Shown here piece after piece: positions 44,024 to 51,731 of a stretch of DNA of 64,000 bases. The position numbers were made by a program, and so were the translations under genes. The number at the start of each line of letters is the position of its first letter. Within the stretch, counting starts at the first letter, position 1. The notes under the pieces are model-generated. The model searched no databases. It was not told where the DNA came from and worked only from the letters and a program-made list of their open reading frames with translations. This stretch comes from Hymenobacter negativus (lineage in GTDB: Bacteria; Bacteroidota; Bacteroidia; Cytophagales; Hymenobacteraceae), in contig NZ_JAGETZ010000003.1 of the NCBI RefSeq assembly GCF_017571495.1, forward strand, positions 310,001 to 374,000. The letters are read 5' to 3'.

Positions 44024-45223
44024 TTATTGTCCGAAAAACTCGCTTATGCGCACTATCACATACTCCTGCTGCTCCGCCGTCAGCAGCGGATGTATCGGCA
44101 ATGACAGCACCGCGCCGCACAGCCGTTCTGCCACCGGAAATTTTCCTGCTTGATATCCTAGGTAGGCGTATGCCGGCTGCGCATGAACCGGTAGCGGGTA
44201 ATAAATCATGGTCGGTACTCCGCATTTCTGCAGGAACAATTGCAGCGCATCGCGACGGCTCCCGTCTTCCACCTGAATGGTGTATTGGTGAAAAACATGG
44301 CTGCTGCGCGCATCTCGTGCCGGGATGGCGATGCCGGGCACGGCAGCCAAGGCGGCATCGTAGCGGGCGGCTACGGCTTGGCGGGCGGCGGTGTTGTGCG
44401 GTAGCTGCCGCAGTTTCACCCGTAGCAGGGCAGCTTGCAAGGTATCGAGCCGAGAGTTGAGGCCGATACATTGGTGGTAGTATTTCTGGCTTTGGCCGTG
44501 GTTGGCGAGCTGGTGGAGCAGGGCAGCGCGCTCGGCATCGCGGGTTAGAAGGGCCCCGCCATCGCCGAGGCCGCCCAGGTTTTTGGAGGGAAAAAAGGAC
44601 GTGGTACCTACCGCACCAACTGCGCCAGCGAAGGCCGTTTCGCCATCGCCAAACCGGAACGTAGCTCCAAGAGCTTGGGCGTTGTCCTCTATCAGGGCCA
44701 TCCCATGGCGAGTGGAAATGCTCCGTAGCGTCTCCAAATCGGCACATTGCCCAAACAAGTGCACCGCCACGATGGCTCCTGTGCGGGGCGTAATTGCCGC
44801 TTCAACTGCCGCTGGGTCAACATTGAAGGTATCAGGAAGTACATCCACCAGCACCGGGCGCAGGCCCAGTAACGCCGCAGCTTCCAGCGTAGCCACGTAG
44901 GTGAAAGCGGGTGTGATGACCTCCGCCCCGGTCGGTAGATTCAGGTTCATCAAGGCCAGCGTGAGGGCGTCGGTGCCGTTGGCGCAGGGGATGACGTGGG
45001 CGCCACCCAGGTACTCGCCCAGCTCCGCCGCGAACTGTCCCACGGCCGGCCCCTGAATAAAGGCCGCCGAATCCAGTACCTCCCGCATGGCATCATTCAA
45101 AGCTGGTTGCAGGGCCGCGTGTTCGGCCGCCAAATCAAGCAGCCGAATAGGAGAGGAGGGGGCAGGAAGAATCAAAGCGGAGCGGTGAAAAAGGGGCTGG
45201 CCAAAGATACTGGGCAAACTCAA
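44024..45223 (-). CDS. DegT/DnrJ/EryC1/StrS-family sugar aminotransferase
   Basis: A 399-residue PLP enzyme. The PLP lysine is Lys214 in SFFPSKNLGG, preceded by the DNAQALGA motif (Asp180) and a glycine-rich SANGTDAL-like segment (CANGTDALTLAL). It transfers an amino group to a keto nucleotide sugar. It lies between a GT2 gene and a Gfo/Idh dehydrogenase, matching the oxidation-transamination order of WlbA/WlbC-type pathways. The first coding bases overlap the GT2 stop by four bases. Confidence 0.9.
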   Translation of the reverse strand: MSLPSIFGQPLFHRSALILPAPSSPIRLLDLAAEHAALQPALNDAMREVLDSAAFIQGPAVGQFAAELGEYLGGAHVIPCANGTDALTLALMNLNLPTGAEVITPAFTYVATLEAAALLGLRPVLVDVLPDTFNVDPAAVEAAITPRTGAIVAVHLFGQCADLETLRSISTRHGMALIEDNAQALGATFRFGDGETAFAGAVGAVGTTSFFPSKNLGGLGDGGALLTRDAERAALLHQLANHGQSQKYYHQCIGLNSRLDTLQAALLRVKLRQLPHNTAARQAVAARYDAALAAVPGIAIPARDARSSHVFHQYTIQVEDGSRRDALQLFLQKCGVPTMIYYPLPVHAQPAYAYLGYQAGKFPVAERLCGAVLSLPIHPLLTAEQQEYVIVRISEFFGQ

Positions 45224-46113
45224 GCCAGTTCCCGCAATAGCCAGTGCAGCTTCAGCAAATCGAGGGCGCGCAGGTACGGGGTAGCCGATAGCAACTGCCG
45301 GCGCAACCCCGGCGCAGCGGCAGCCAGCCCAGCCGCGGCTAGCCCGGCCAGTTTCAGTTGCCGCAGTCGTAGGGCCGTTTGCAGCAGGCGCGAGTCAGTG
45401 CCGAGGCCATCCTGCTGGTACACCTGCACTAGGTTACGTACGGCCTGCTCGCTTTTCTGCAGGAAAACGTCGGCCGGTTCCAGCCCGGCGTGCAGCACCG
45501 GATTGTCTAGATGCAGCACCTGGACGTGCGCCGCTGCCAGCTCCACGCCAAATTTGGTATCCTCGTGGCCGTAGCCAGTCAGGCGCTCATCCAGCGGCAG
45601 CTGCCGAAAAATATCGGCCCGAATCAGCGCATTATTAATTGTGAGCTGCCCATAAGGCGACTCCTGCCGCACAGGAGCCGGCCGCGCTTCCCGCCCCTGC
45701 CCATACAGCCAGCGCAGATACAGCGCCGGGTCGGCGGGCGGGATTTTATCGTAGCAGGTGCCGCCGATGAGCACGGCAGCCCGGCCGTGTGCCGCCGCGT
45801 AGCGGGCTAGCAGCCGGGTATCCGGAAGCAGGCTGTCGTTATCGAGCAGCAGCAGCCACTCGTGCTGCGCCGCCGCCGCCAGCTGGTTGCGAATGGCGGC
45901 GCGGCCCACGTTGCAGGGCAATTCCCGATACTGTATTTCAGCGTGGGTGGCCAGCAGTCGGTTCAGCACCCGAAAGTCTTCGGATGAGCCGTCGTCTAAC
46001 AGGATTATTTCAAAAGGGCCGGGCCAGTCGCTACGCTGCGCAAGCAGAGACTCTACCAATTCGCACACATTCCAATTAAAAACCGGAATCAAAATCGATA
46101 GCCCTGGCATCAT
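45220..46113 (-). CDS. Family 2 glycosyltransferase
   Basis: A 297-residue GT-A fold enzyme. The start of the fold is LSILIPVFNWN, the nucleotide-binding acid lies in IILLDDGSSED, and the DxD-like metal site in LLLLDNDSLLPD. No membrane anchor is seen, and the C-terminus is leucine-rich. It probably transfers a sugar made by the adjacent aminotransferase/dehydrogenase pair onto a surface glycan. It is translationally coupled to the aminotransferase gene. Confidence 0.87.
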   Translation of the reverse strand: MMPGLSILIPVFNWNVCELVESLLAQRSDWPGPFEIILLDDGSSEDFRVLNRLLATHAEIQYRELPCNVGRAAIRNQLAAAAQHEWLLLLDNDSLLPDTRLLARYAAAHGRAAVLIGGTCYDKIPPADPALYLRWLYGQGREARPAPVRQESPYGQLTINNALIRADIFRQLPLDERLTGYGHEDTKFGVELAAAHVQVLHLDNPVLHAGLEPADVFLQKSEQAVRNLVQVYQQDGLGTDSRLLQTALRLRQLKLAGLAAAGLAAAAPGLRRQLLSATPYLRALDLLKLHWLLRELA

Positions 46114-46192
46114 TTCAATCGGTAAACAGCCTGAGTCCTTTAGTGCGTCCGGTTCGAGTATCCCGAATTTTCAATTCGGCTTGCGTCTGACT

Positions 46193-46873
46193 TTACCGCA
46201 CGCGCGCCGAATCCAGCAATTCGCCGTCTTTGCATGTCAGCACGCGGTGAGGATATTGCTCAATGAGCTGAAAGTTGTGCGTCGCCATCAGAATAGCAGT
46301 GCCCGCATTATTTATCTCGCCGAATAGCTGCATGATGTTGGCCGAAACATCTGGGTCGAGGTTGCCGGTGGGTTCGTCGGCGAGCAGCAAAACGGGCTCG
46401 TTTAGCATGGCGCGGGCAATAACCACGCGCTGCTGCTCGCCACCCGAGAGGCGGTGCGGCATGCGGTTGGCGGCACCGCTCAGGCCCACGCGCACCAGCA
46501 CGTCCGAAATGCGCTGCTGCTTCTGAGATTTGCCTTTCCAGCCCGTAGCGTTGAGCACAAACATCAGGTTTTCAGCCACCGTACGGTCAGAAAGCAACTG
46601 GAAGTCCTGAAACACAATGCCCAGCTTGCGGCGCAGGTAGGGCACCTTGCTGGCGGGCAGCTTGGGCAGCGAATAGCCGGCCACAGTGCCCAGCCCGCTT
46701 TGCAGCGGCAGGTCGGCATACAGGGTCTTCAGCAGCGACGACTTGCCTGAGCCGGTGCGGCCCACGAGGTAGCAAAAAGCTCCTTTCTCCAGCGCAAAAG
46801 TTACGCCTTGCAACACCGCCTGCTGCTCCTGCATTATGGTCGCATCGTGCAGCTCAATCACATTTTCGGTCAT
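46193..46873 (-). CDS. ftsE: Cell-division ABC transporter ATPase FtsE
   Basis: A 226-residue ABC ATPase with Walker A GRTGSGKS (38-45), the Q-loop FQDFQLLSDRTV, signature LSGGEQQR (142-149) and Walker B LLLADEP (163-168 region). This is the FtsE form, which works with FtsX to control peptidoglycan hydrolysis at the septum. ftsX is not adjacent. Four bases separate it from a small upstream gene. Confidence 0.9.
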   Translation of the reverse strand: MTENVIELHDATIMQEQQAVLQGVTFALEKGAFCYLVGRTGSGKSSLLKTLYADLPLQSGLGTVAGYSLPKLPASKVPYLRRKLGIVFQDFQLLSDRTVAENLMFVLNATGWKGKSQKQQRISDVLVRVGLSGAANRMPHRLSGGEQQRVVIARAMLNEPVLLLADEPTGNLDPDVSANIMQLFGEINNAGTAILMATHNFQLIEQYPHRVLTCKDGELLDSARVR

Positions 46874-46877
46874 ACAA

Positions 46878-47081
46878 TTACAAACTCAGGGGCCGCAGTT
46901 TCCCGAATTCCAGCCCCGAAATCACCGCGGCCAACTCGGTTTCCTTGCCTTCGAGCCCGTAGCGGTGCAGGTCCTTCAGCGGCCGGTCGGCCCGGAAATA
47001 CGCAATGAGCACGAACGCCTCGTCCCGCAACTGGATGTAATCCGGAATTTTGGCCTTGCCTTTTACTTTGATGATATACAT
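46878..47081 (-). CDS. Small conserved-looking protein upstream of ftsE
   Basis: A 67-residue protein (MYIIKVKGKAKIPDYIQLRD) with alternating strands and helices, no signal and no membrane segment. It precedes ftsE with a gap of four bases, so it is co-transcribed. I do not recognise a named family. Confidence 0.65.
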   Translation of the reverse strand: MYIIKVKGKAKIPDYIQLRDEAFVLIAYFRADRPLKDLHRYGLEGKETELAAVISGLEFGKLRPLSL

Positions 47082-47087
47082 AGTGGC

Positions 47088-47162
47088 AATTAGGAATGAA
47101 GAATGAAGAATGAGGAATTACAGAACGTCAAATTCTTAATTCCCCATTCTTCATTCCTAATT
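47088..47162. repeat. GAATGAAGAATG palindromic repeat
   Basis: AATTAGGAATGAAGAATG (47088-47105) is inverted exactly at 47145-47162. It lies between the small gene and the transaldolase and may serve as a terminator for the latter. Confidence 0.65.
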
Positions 47163-47167
47163 AGGCG

Positions 47168-47824
47168 TTACGAATTAACGCGTTTGTGGTCGGCAAGGAA
47201 AGTGGCCAGGCCCTTATCCGTAAGCGGGTGGTTGAGCAGGCCGGTGATGACGTTGAGCGGGCACGTCACCACGTCGGCACCAATTTCAGCGCACTGAATA
47301 AGGTGAGGCACGTGACGCACCGAAGCAGCCAGCACTTCGGTGGGGTAGCCATAATTACTGAAAATCTGCACAATCTGCTCAATCAGCTGCAAGCCATCGT
47401 GGCCGATATCGTCCAAGCGACCGACGAAAGGTGAGACGTAAGTGGCGCCCGCCTTGGCAGCCAGCAGGGCCTGGCCAGCGGTGAAAATCAGGGTGCAATT
47501 GGTTTTGATGCCCTTGTCGGAGAAATACTTGATGGCTTTGATGCCGTCCCTAATCATGGGCACTTTCACCACGATGTTGGGGTGCAACTCGGCCAGTTCC
47601 TCGCCTTCGCGAATAATGCCGTCGTAGTCAGTCGCAATTACTTCGGCCGATACATCACCGTCCACCAATTCGCAGATTTGGCGGTAGTGCGCCATCACGT
47701 TGTCGATGCCGCGGATGCCTTCTTTGGCCATCAGCGAAGGGTTGGTGGTTACGCCGTCGAGGACGCCCAGCTCCACGGCTTCGCGGATGTCGTCGAGGTT
47801 GGCGGTGTCGATGAAGAATTTCAT
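47168..47824 (-). CDS. fsa: Fructose-6-phosphate aldolase / transaldolase-like protein
   Basis: A 218-residue TIM-barrel protein of the short transaldolase (TalC/FSA) group. The signature DGVTTNPSL is at 23-31, the Schiff-base lysine is Lys87 in NIVVKVPM, and [20 protein letters not shown] and SPFVGRLDD follow. It is either a transaldolase of the pentose phosphate pathway or a fructose-6-phosphate aldolase; the sequence alone does not decide. Confidence 0.88.
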   Translation of the reverse strand: MKFFIDTANLDDIREAVELGVLDGVTTNPSLMAKEGIRGIDNVMAHYRQICELVDGDVSAEVIATDYDGIIREGEELAELHPNIVVKVPMIRDGIKAIKYFSDKGIKTNCTLIFTAGQALLAAKAGATYVSPFVGRLDDIGHDGLQLIEQIVQIFSNYGYPTEVLAASVRHVPHLIQCAEIGADVVTCPLNVITGLLNHPLTDKGLATFLADHKRVNS

Positions 47825-47830
47825 TTAATG

Positions 47831-47919
47831 TAGCTATTAGCTGTTGACTATTAGCTGTTAGCGCTTTAACTGAGCACCTGAAAAGCTAATGGCTAACAGC
47901 TATCAGCTAACAGCTAATG
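47831..47919. repeat. AGCTAACAGC-rich palindrome
   Basis: Two runs built on TTAGCTGTTAGC and its complement face each other across about 25 bases. The family also occurs at 26329-26418. It lies directly upstream of the transaldolase gene. Confidence 0.6.
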
Positions 47920-47920
47920 A

Positions 47921-47988
47921 AAAAAGAATCGGCCCCAAAGCTACTCATTCATCCGCCAATATGCGGAATTGAGTAGCGCCGGGGCCGA
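47921..47988 (-). terminator. Terminator of the SRP RNA gene
   Basis: Nested stems TCGGCCCC/GGGGCCGA, GCTACTCA/TGAGTAGC and TCCGC/GCGGA form a long hairpin. In the minus direction it is followed by TTCTTTTTTC. It lies 20-90 bases past the SRP RNA end and shields the transaldolase gene. Confidence 0.85.
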
Positions 47989-48007
47989 CGGGAAAAGACA
48001 AAAAAAA

Positions 48008-48096
48008 GCAAGCCAAAATCGCACCGCTACAACCACCTACCCTTGCTACCTTCCGGTCCTGGGGGAATTCAGCAGGAGCTGGTCGTTCTGACTTGC
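48008..48096 (-). ncRNA. ffs: Signal recognition particle RNA, small bacterial type (4.5S-like)
   Basis: On the minus strand the conserved apical core GACCGGAAGGTAGCAAGGG is intact, with the flanking CTCCTGCTGAATTCCCCCAG strand that pairs around it. The ends GCAAG and CTTGC close the molecule, giving about 89 bases. A T run follows at 48001-48007, and a -7 box TACCTTTG sits six bases before the 5' end. The RNA binds Ffh and directs nascent membrane proteins to the translocon. Confidence 0.93.
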
Positions 48097-48101
48097 CGAT
48101 G

Positions 48102-48109
48102 CAAAGGTA
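48102..48109 (-). promoter_or_regulatory. -7 box (TACCTTTG) of ffs
   Basis: Perfect TAnnTTTG on the minus strand ending six bases before the predicted RNA 5' end at 48096, which independently supports that end. Confidence 0.75.
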
Positions 48110-48288
48110 AGCCGGACTTTCTGCATTTCTGCAACAGCAGGCACATTTTGCGTGGAAAACTGCGGGGGCTTGCCGAGCTAGTGCCGGCAACTGCTTGACT
48201 GCTGGCGCACTATGCCCCAGAGCGAAAAAGGCAGTCTACCCGCGCAGGGTTTCTACCGCAACGGCATCAAAGAGCATAACTTCCCTGT

Positions 48289-48888
48289 ATGCGTGTGCCG
48301 GCGTTGCTTTCTGATGAGGATTTGGTGGTCGCATTGCGGGTGCAGCAAACGGGTGCGTTTGAAGAGGTGGTGGCCCGCTACGGCGCACGCGTGCTCAACA
48401 CCTGCCTGGGGATGCTCCCGCAACGAGCTGATGCCGAGGACGTGACCCAAGAAGTGTTTGTGGAAGTATACGGGCAGTTGACGGCCTTTCGGGGGGATGC
48501 GAAACTGAGCACCTGGGTTTACCGCATTGCCGTGAACAAGTGCCTGGAATGGCAGCGCTACCGCAAGCGACAGAAGCGGTTTGCCTTCTTTACCAGCTTG
48601 TTTGGAGTCGATAGCAATGTGCCAACCCACGACCTGCCCGACTTTGAGCACCCAGGAGTGCTGGCCGAGCGGCGGGAGCAAGCTAGTATTCTGTTGCAGG
48701 CAGTGGCGCAGCTGCCTGAGCGGCAGCAGGCTGCTTTCACGCTTTTTCACCTCGAAGGTTTACCTCACAGTGAGATTGCCGAAGCCCTGAGCTTATCAGT
48801 AGGAGCGGTGGAGTCGCTGCTATTTAGGGCCAAAGCCAGCCTGCGGCAACGGCTGGGTGCTTATTACCGGGAAAATATGTCGGACTAG
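48289..48888 (+). CDS. ECF RNA polymerase sigma factor
   Basis: A 199-residue sigma-70 family protein with only regions 2 and 4. Region 2 is seen in AEDVTQEVFVEVYGQL and LSTWVYRIAVNKCLEW, and region 4 in LPERQQAAFTLFHLEGLPHSEIAEAL with the recognition helix SVGAVESLLFRAK. ECF factors direct polymerase to stress or envelope genes and are usually held by a membrane anti-sigma factor. The next two genes have the build of such a partner pair. Confidence 0.92.
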   Translation: MRVPALLSDEDLVVALRVQQTGAFEEVVARYGARVLNTCLGMLPQRADAEDVTQEVFVEVYGQLTAFRGDAKLSTWVYRIAVNKCLEWQRYRKRQKRFAFFTSLFGVDSNVPTHDLPDFEHPGVLAERREQASILLQAVAQLPERQQAAFTLFHLEGLPHSEIAEALSLSVGAVESLLFRAKASLRQRLGAYYRENMSD

Positions 48889-48929
48889 CGCAGGGTTTCC
48901 CCATCGATGATATCTAAGCAATCAAGACA

Positions 48930-49241
48930 ATGATGAGCAACAAACCAATTTCCGAGCATGCATGGGTGGAGCAAACGCTCCAGAGCCTGGAAGGAACTGC
49001 GCGTCCCGTGCCTTCGCCGTGGCTACACCAGCTGGTAGGCCATCGGCTGGCGGCCCGGCAGACGGCTGCGCTAGCTGAGGCCCCGGGGCTCGGCTGGATA
49101 TTGACGCGGGTGGCGGTGGTGGCCGTCCTGGTGCTGGCCAATCTGGTCACGTTTGCCCACCACGACGATTTTGGACGCGGTAAGGACCCTTCGCCAATTG
49201 CCGCCGAATATGCTTACCCGACCCTGACGGACGTCAACTGA
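48930..49241 (+). CDS. Single-TM protein, possible anti-sigma factor
   Basis: A 103-residue protein with a cytoplasmic-looking N-terminal half (about residues 1-55) and one membrane helix (about 58-76, WILTRVAVVAVLVLANLVTF), followed by a short His/Asp-containing tail (HHDDFGRGKD). Its position directly after the ECF gene and its topology fit a small anti-sigma factor of the CnrY type. No family motif is recognised, so this is inference. An ATG three bases downstream is equally possible. Confidence 0.65.
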   Translation: MMSNKPISEHAWVEQTLQSLEGTARPVPSPWLHQLVGHRLAARQTAALAEAPGLGWILTRVAVVAVLVLANLVTFAHHDDFGRGKDPSPIAAEYAYPTLTDVN

Positions 49242-49263
49242 CCACCCATCGCCGGCTCCAACC

Positions 49264-49809
49264 ATGGCTCTTACTAAAACCCGTATTCTTTCGCTGCTCG
49301 TGCTGGCGTTGGCCCTATTGAATGTGTGTCTACTGGTGTTGTTGTGGTTAAGCCGTTCTGGCCCTACTCGTTCGGCCCGGCCCGGCGTGAGCTCCGTAGC
49401 GGCTTACGTGGTGCATGAGCTGGACCTCACGCCCCGGCAGCAGGAGCAGTATAAAGCCCTGCGCCAGCAGCACCAGGCCCGGATGCAGCATCTGCTACCA
49501 GCCCTCATGGCACGGCGGGAAGAGCTATTCTCTAATCTGGCCCAAACCGCTGCCGATACGGCCGCTCAGCCCCACTTGCTCGACCGGATTGCAGCACTCG
49601 AACGCAGCATCGACTCCTTGACCTACGTGCACTTTGTGCAGGTAGGTCGCCTCGTGACGCCGGCCCAGCAGCCGCGCTGGCAGCAGATAGCGCCAACCCT
49701 ACCACGCATGATGCAGCAGGTCCGTCGGGGCCGGCGCGGGCCGCCAGCCCAGGGCCAGGCTTCCGAGGAGGGTAGTAGGCCACCGGTGGGTAATAGAAGG
49801 GCGCAATAA
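49264..49809 (+). CDS. Periplasmic metal-sensor-like protein (CnrX/Spy-like, LTPxQ)
   Basis: A 181-residue protein with an N-terminal membrane anchor (about 8-30) and a helical periplasmic part. The LTPRQQ motif (55-60) and the helical hairpin of Gln/Arg-rich sequence (LRQQHQARMQHLLPALM) match the heavy-metal-sensor/Spy/CpxP class. His and Met residues are available for metal binding. It lies third in the sigma, TM protein, sensor order known from CnrH/CnrY/CnrX-type systems. Confidence 0.75.
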   Translation: MALTKTRILSLLVLALALLNVCLLVLLWLSRSGPTRSARPGVSSVAAYVVHELDLTPRQQEQYKALRQQHQARMQHLLPALMARREELFSNLAQTAADTAAQPHLLDRIAALERSIDSLTYVHFVQVGRLVTPAQQPRWQQIAPTLPRMMQQVRRGRRGPPAQGQASEEGSRPPVGNRRAQ

Positions 49810-49867
49810 ATGCCTTCCGGGCATAACATAATAGGAGCTCTTTTCAACTTTCGCGCGGTCTGGCCGC

Positions 49868-50653
49868 ATGGTTTCCTCATTCAACGCATTCCATCGGCTG
49901 GTTATGGTCCTTTTTTTAGACATTTTCAATTTCTTTTTACTAGCTGCCCGCCTGCTGATGAGTACATCCGAAGGGCCCGGGCGCCCGTCAGGCCTGGTGC
50001 TGCGGGTAGAGCCAGTGTTTGGTGCCGCACCTTTGGTGCTGAACTCGCCTACCTACCAAACCGGCAAACTGAATAAGCTAGCCATCAGTCGGCTGCGGTT
50101 TTACCTGACTACAGTAGTGCTTCGCTACGCCGACGGCCGCACCTACGCGGAGCCGGCCAGCCACCACCTCATCGATACTGACCCGGAGGCCATGGCCTCA
50201 CTGACGGTAGCGCTGCCCGGCGCCCCGGCTGGTAAGTTGCGCTACCTCACTTTTAGCGTAGGCGTAGATAGTGCAGCTAATGTAGCCGGAGCCCTTGGGG
50301 GCGACCTTGACCCTGCCCGCGGCATGTACTGGGCCTGGCACAGCGGCTACGTAAATGCTAAGCTGGAAGGCAGTGCCCCACAGCTAGCTACTCCACATCA
50401 TGAATTTGCTTACCACATAGGTGGCTTTCGGGCTCCATTCAACACGCGCCGAACCATGACCCTGGCCGTGCCAGCTTCCATTGCCACCGGTGGCAGGCTG
50501 GTGCTTCGGGCTGATGTGGCGCGCTGGCTCGATGCGCTACCCATTGCCCAACTTGCTGACGTGCAGATACCCAATGCGGCAGCAATGACCGTGGCCGATG
50601 CCTGCAGCCGCATGTTTTACCTGTACGAGCCGCCTGTTCATGCCGGCCGCTAA
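49868..50653 (+). CDS. MbnP family copper-associated protein
   Basis: A 261-residue secreted protein with an N-terminal hydrophobic segment. The MbnP pattern is clear: SRLRFYLTTVVLRYADG, HHLIDTD, VGVDSAANVAG, GMYWAWHSGYVNAKLEG and a late HIGGF. In the characterised system a tryptophan of MbnP is oxidised to kynurenine by MbnH and the product binds copper; candidate tryptophans are in MYWAWHSGY. The exact start is uncertain, with an in-frame ATG at 49904 giving a shorter leader. The last 14 bases overlap the MbnH gene. Confidence 0.87.
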   Translation: MVSSFNAFHRLVMVLFLDIFNFFLLAARLLMSTSEGPGRPSGLVLRVEPVFGAAPLVLNSPTYQTGKLNKLAISRLRFYLTTVVLRYADGRTYAEPASHHLIDTDPEAMASLTVALPGAPAGKLRYLTFSVGVDSAANVAGALGGDLDPARGMYWAWHSGYVNAKLEGSAPQLATPHHEFAYHIGGFRAPFNTRRTMTLAVPASIATGGRLVLRADVARWLDALPIAQLADVQIPNAAAMTVADACSRMFYLYEPPVHAGR

Positions 50654-51677
50654 GCAGCTCTTGCGCTGGGCACTGCTACTGAGTGCCTGGGCCGGTGTTT
50701 GTGCTTATAACCTGGCCTCAGAGTCTGGTGCGTTTGTGCAGCCGTTGGGCTGGCCGGCACCTGTATATCGCTTTCAGGACAACCCAGGGACGGCGGCGGG
50801 CCGCGAGCTGGGTCGACGGTTATTTTACGAGCCGGCCCTCTCACGCGACAGCTCCATTTCCTGCGCTTCGTGCCATTCCCCGGCGATGGCTTTCACCCAC
50901 GCCGACCACCGCGTGAGCCACGGAATGGCCGGACGGTTGGGCACGCGCAACGCGCCGGGTCTTTTCAACCTGGCCTGGGCCACCTCTTTTCAGTGGGACG
51001 GGGGCGTGAACCACCTCGAAATGCAGCCGCTTAATCCCCTGACTCACCCCGCCGAGATGGATATGGCCCTGCCCCCATTATTGGTGCGGCTTAATGCCTC
51101 AGGGGCGTATCGGGGTCGGTTCTACCGGGCTTTTGCGGATTCGGTGGTGACGACGCCCCGGCTGCTGAAGGCGCTGGCGCAGTTCACGGTTTCGCTGGAG
51201 TCAGCCAATTCCAGGTACGATAAATACGTGCGCCACGAGCCCGGTGGGGAGTTTAGTGATTTGGAATTGAATGGTCTGCGGCTGTTTCGGGCCAATTGCG
51301 CCAGCTGCCACCGCGAGCCGCTGTTCACTAATAATGGCTTCGCCAACAACGGCTTGCTGCCCGATTCCATTTATAACGACCAGGGCCGTGCCACAATTAC
51401 CGGCCGTGCTGCTGACTGCTACCAATTTCGGGTGCCTACACTGCGCAACATCGAGCTGACCAGTCCCTACATGCACGATGGGCGCTTTCAACGCCTGCGC
51501 GACGTGCTGCGGCACTACACCACGGGCATTCATACCGGCCCCACGCTGGCGGCCGAGCTGCGCAAACCATTGGTGCTGAACGGCGACGAGCAAAAGGATG
51601 TGCTGGCTTTCCTACTCACGCTCACCGACCGCGACTTCCTAACCAACTCGGCTTACCAGTACCCGCCGTCCGAATAA
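50640..51677 (+). CDS. MbnH family di-heme enzyme (MauG/cytochrome c peroxidase superfamily)
   Basis: The start at 50640 (MPAAKQLLRWALL) gives 345 residues with a leader peptide. Two c-type heme motifs are present, CASCH at 75-79 and CASCH at 220-224, as in bacterial di-heme peroxidases and MauG. The family partner MbnP is encoded immediately upstream and overlaps by 14 bases, which fixes the identification. MbnH oxidises a tryptophan on MbnP in the periplasm. The C-terminal methionine/histidine ligand region lies in SPYMHDGRF. Confidence 0.9.
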   Translation: MPAAKQLLRWALLLSAWAGVCAYNLASESGAFVQPLGWPAPVYRFQDNPGTAAGRELGRRLFYEPALSRDSSISCASCHSPAMAFTHADHRVSHGMAGRLGTRNAPGLFNLAWATSFQWDGGVNHLEMQPLNPLTHPAEMDMALPPLLVRLNASGAYRGRFYRAFADSVVTTPRLLKALAQFTVSLESANSRYDKYVRHEPGGEFSDLELNGLRLFRANCASCHREPLFTNNGFANNGLLPDSIYNDQGRATITGRAADCYQFRVPTLRNIELTSPYMHDGRFQRLRDVLRHYTTGIHTGPTLAAELRKPLVLNGDEQKDVLAFLLTLTDRDFLTNSAYQYPPSE

Positions 51678-51731
51678 TTCATACGACTGCTCAACCCAAC
51701 CCTTTTTCCTATTTGAATTAACCCCAACTCC

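Noticed and set aside
46114..46192. tRNA-like GGTTCGAGT segment between GT2 and ftsE
   Set aside because: Only the T-arm-like string is present; no cloverleaf can be folded around it.
47945..48190. 81-codon minus-strand frame near 48.0 kb
   Set aside because: It overlaps the SRP RNA and its terminator, which explain the sequence better.
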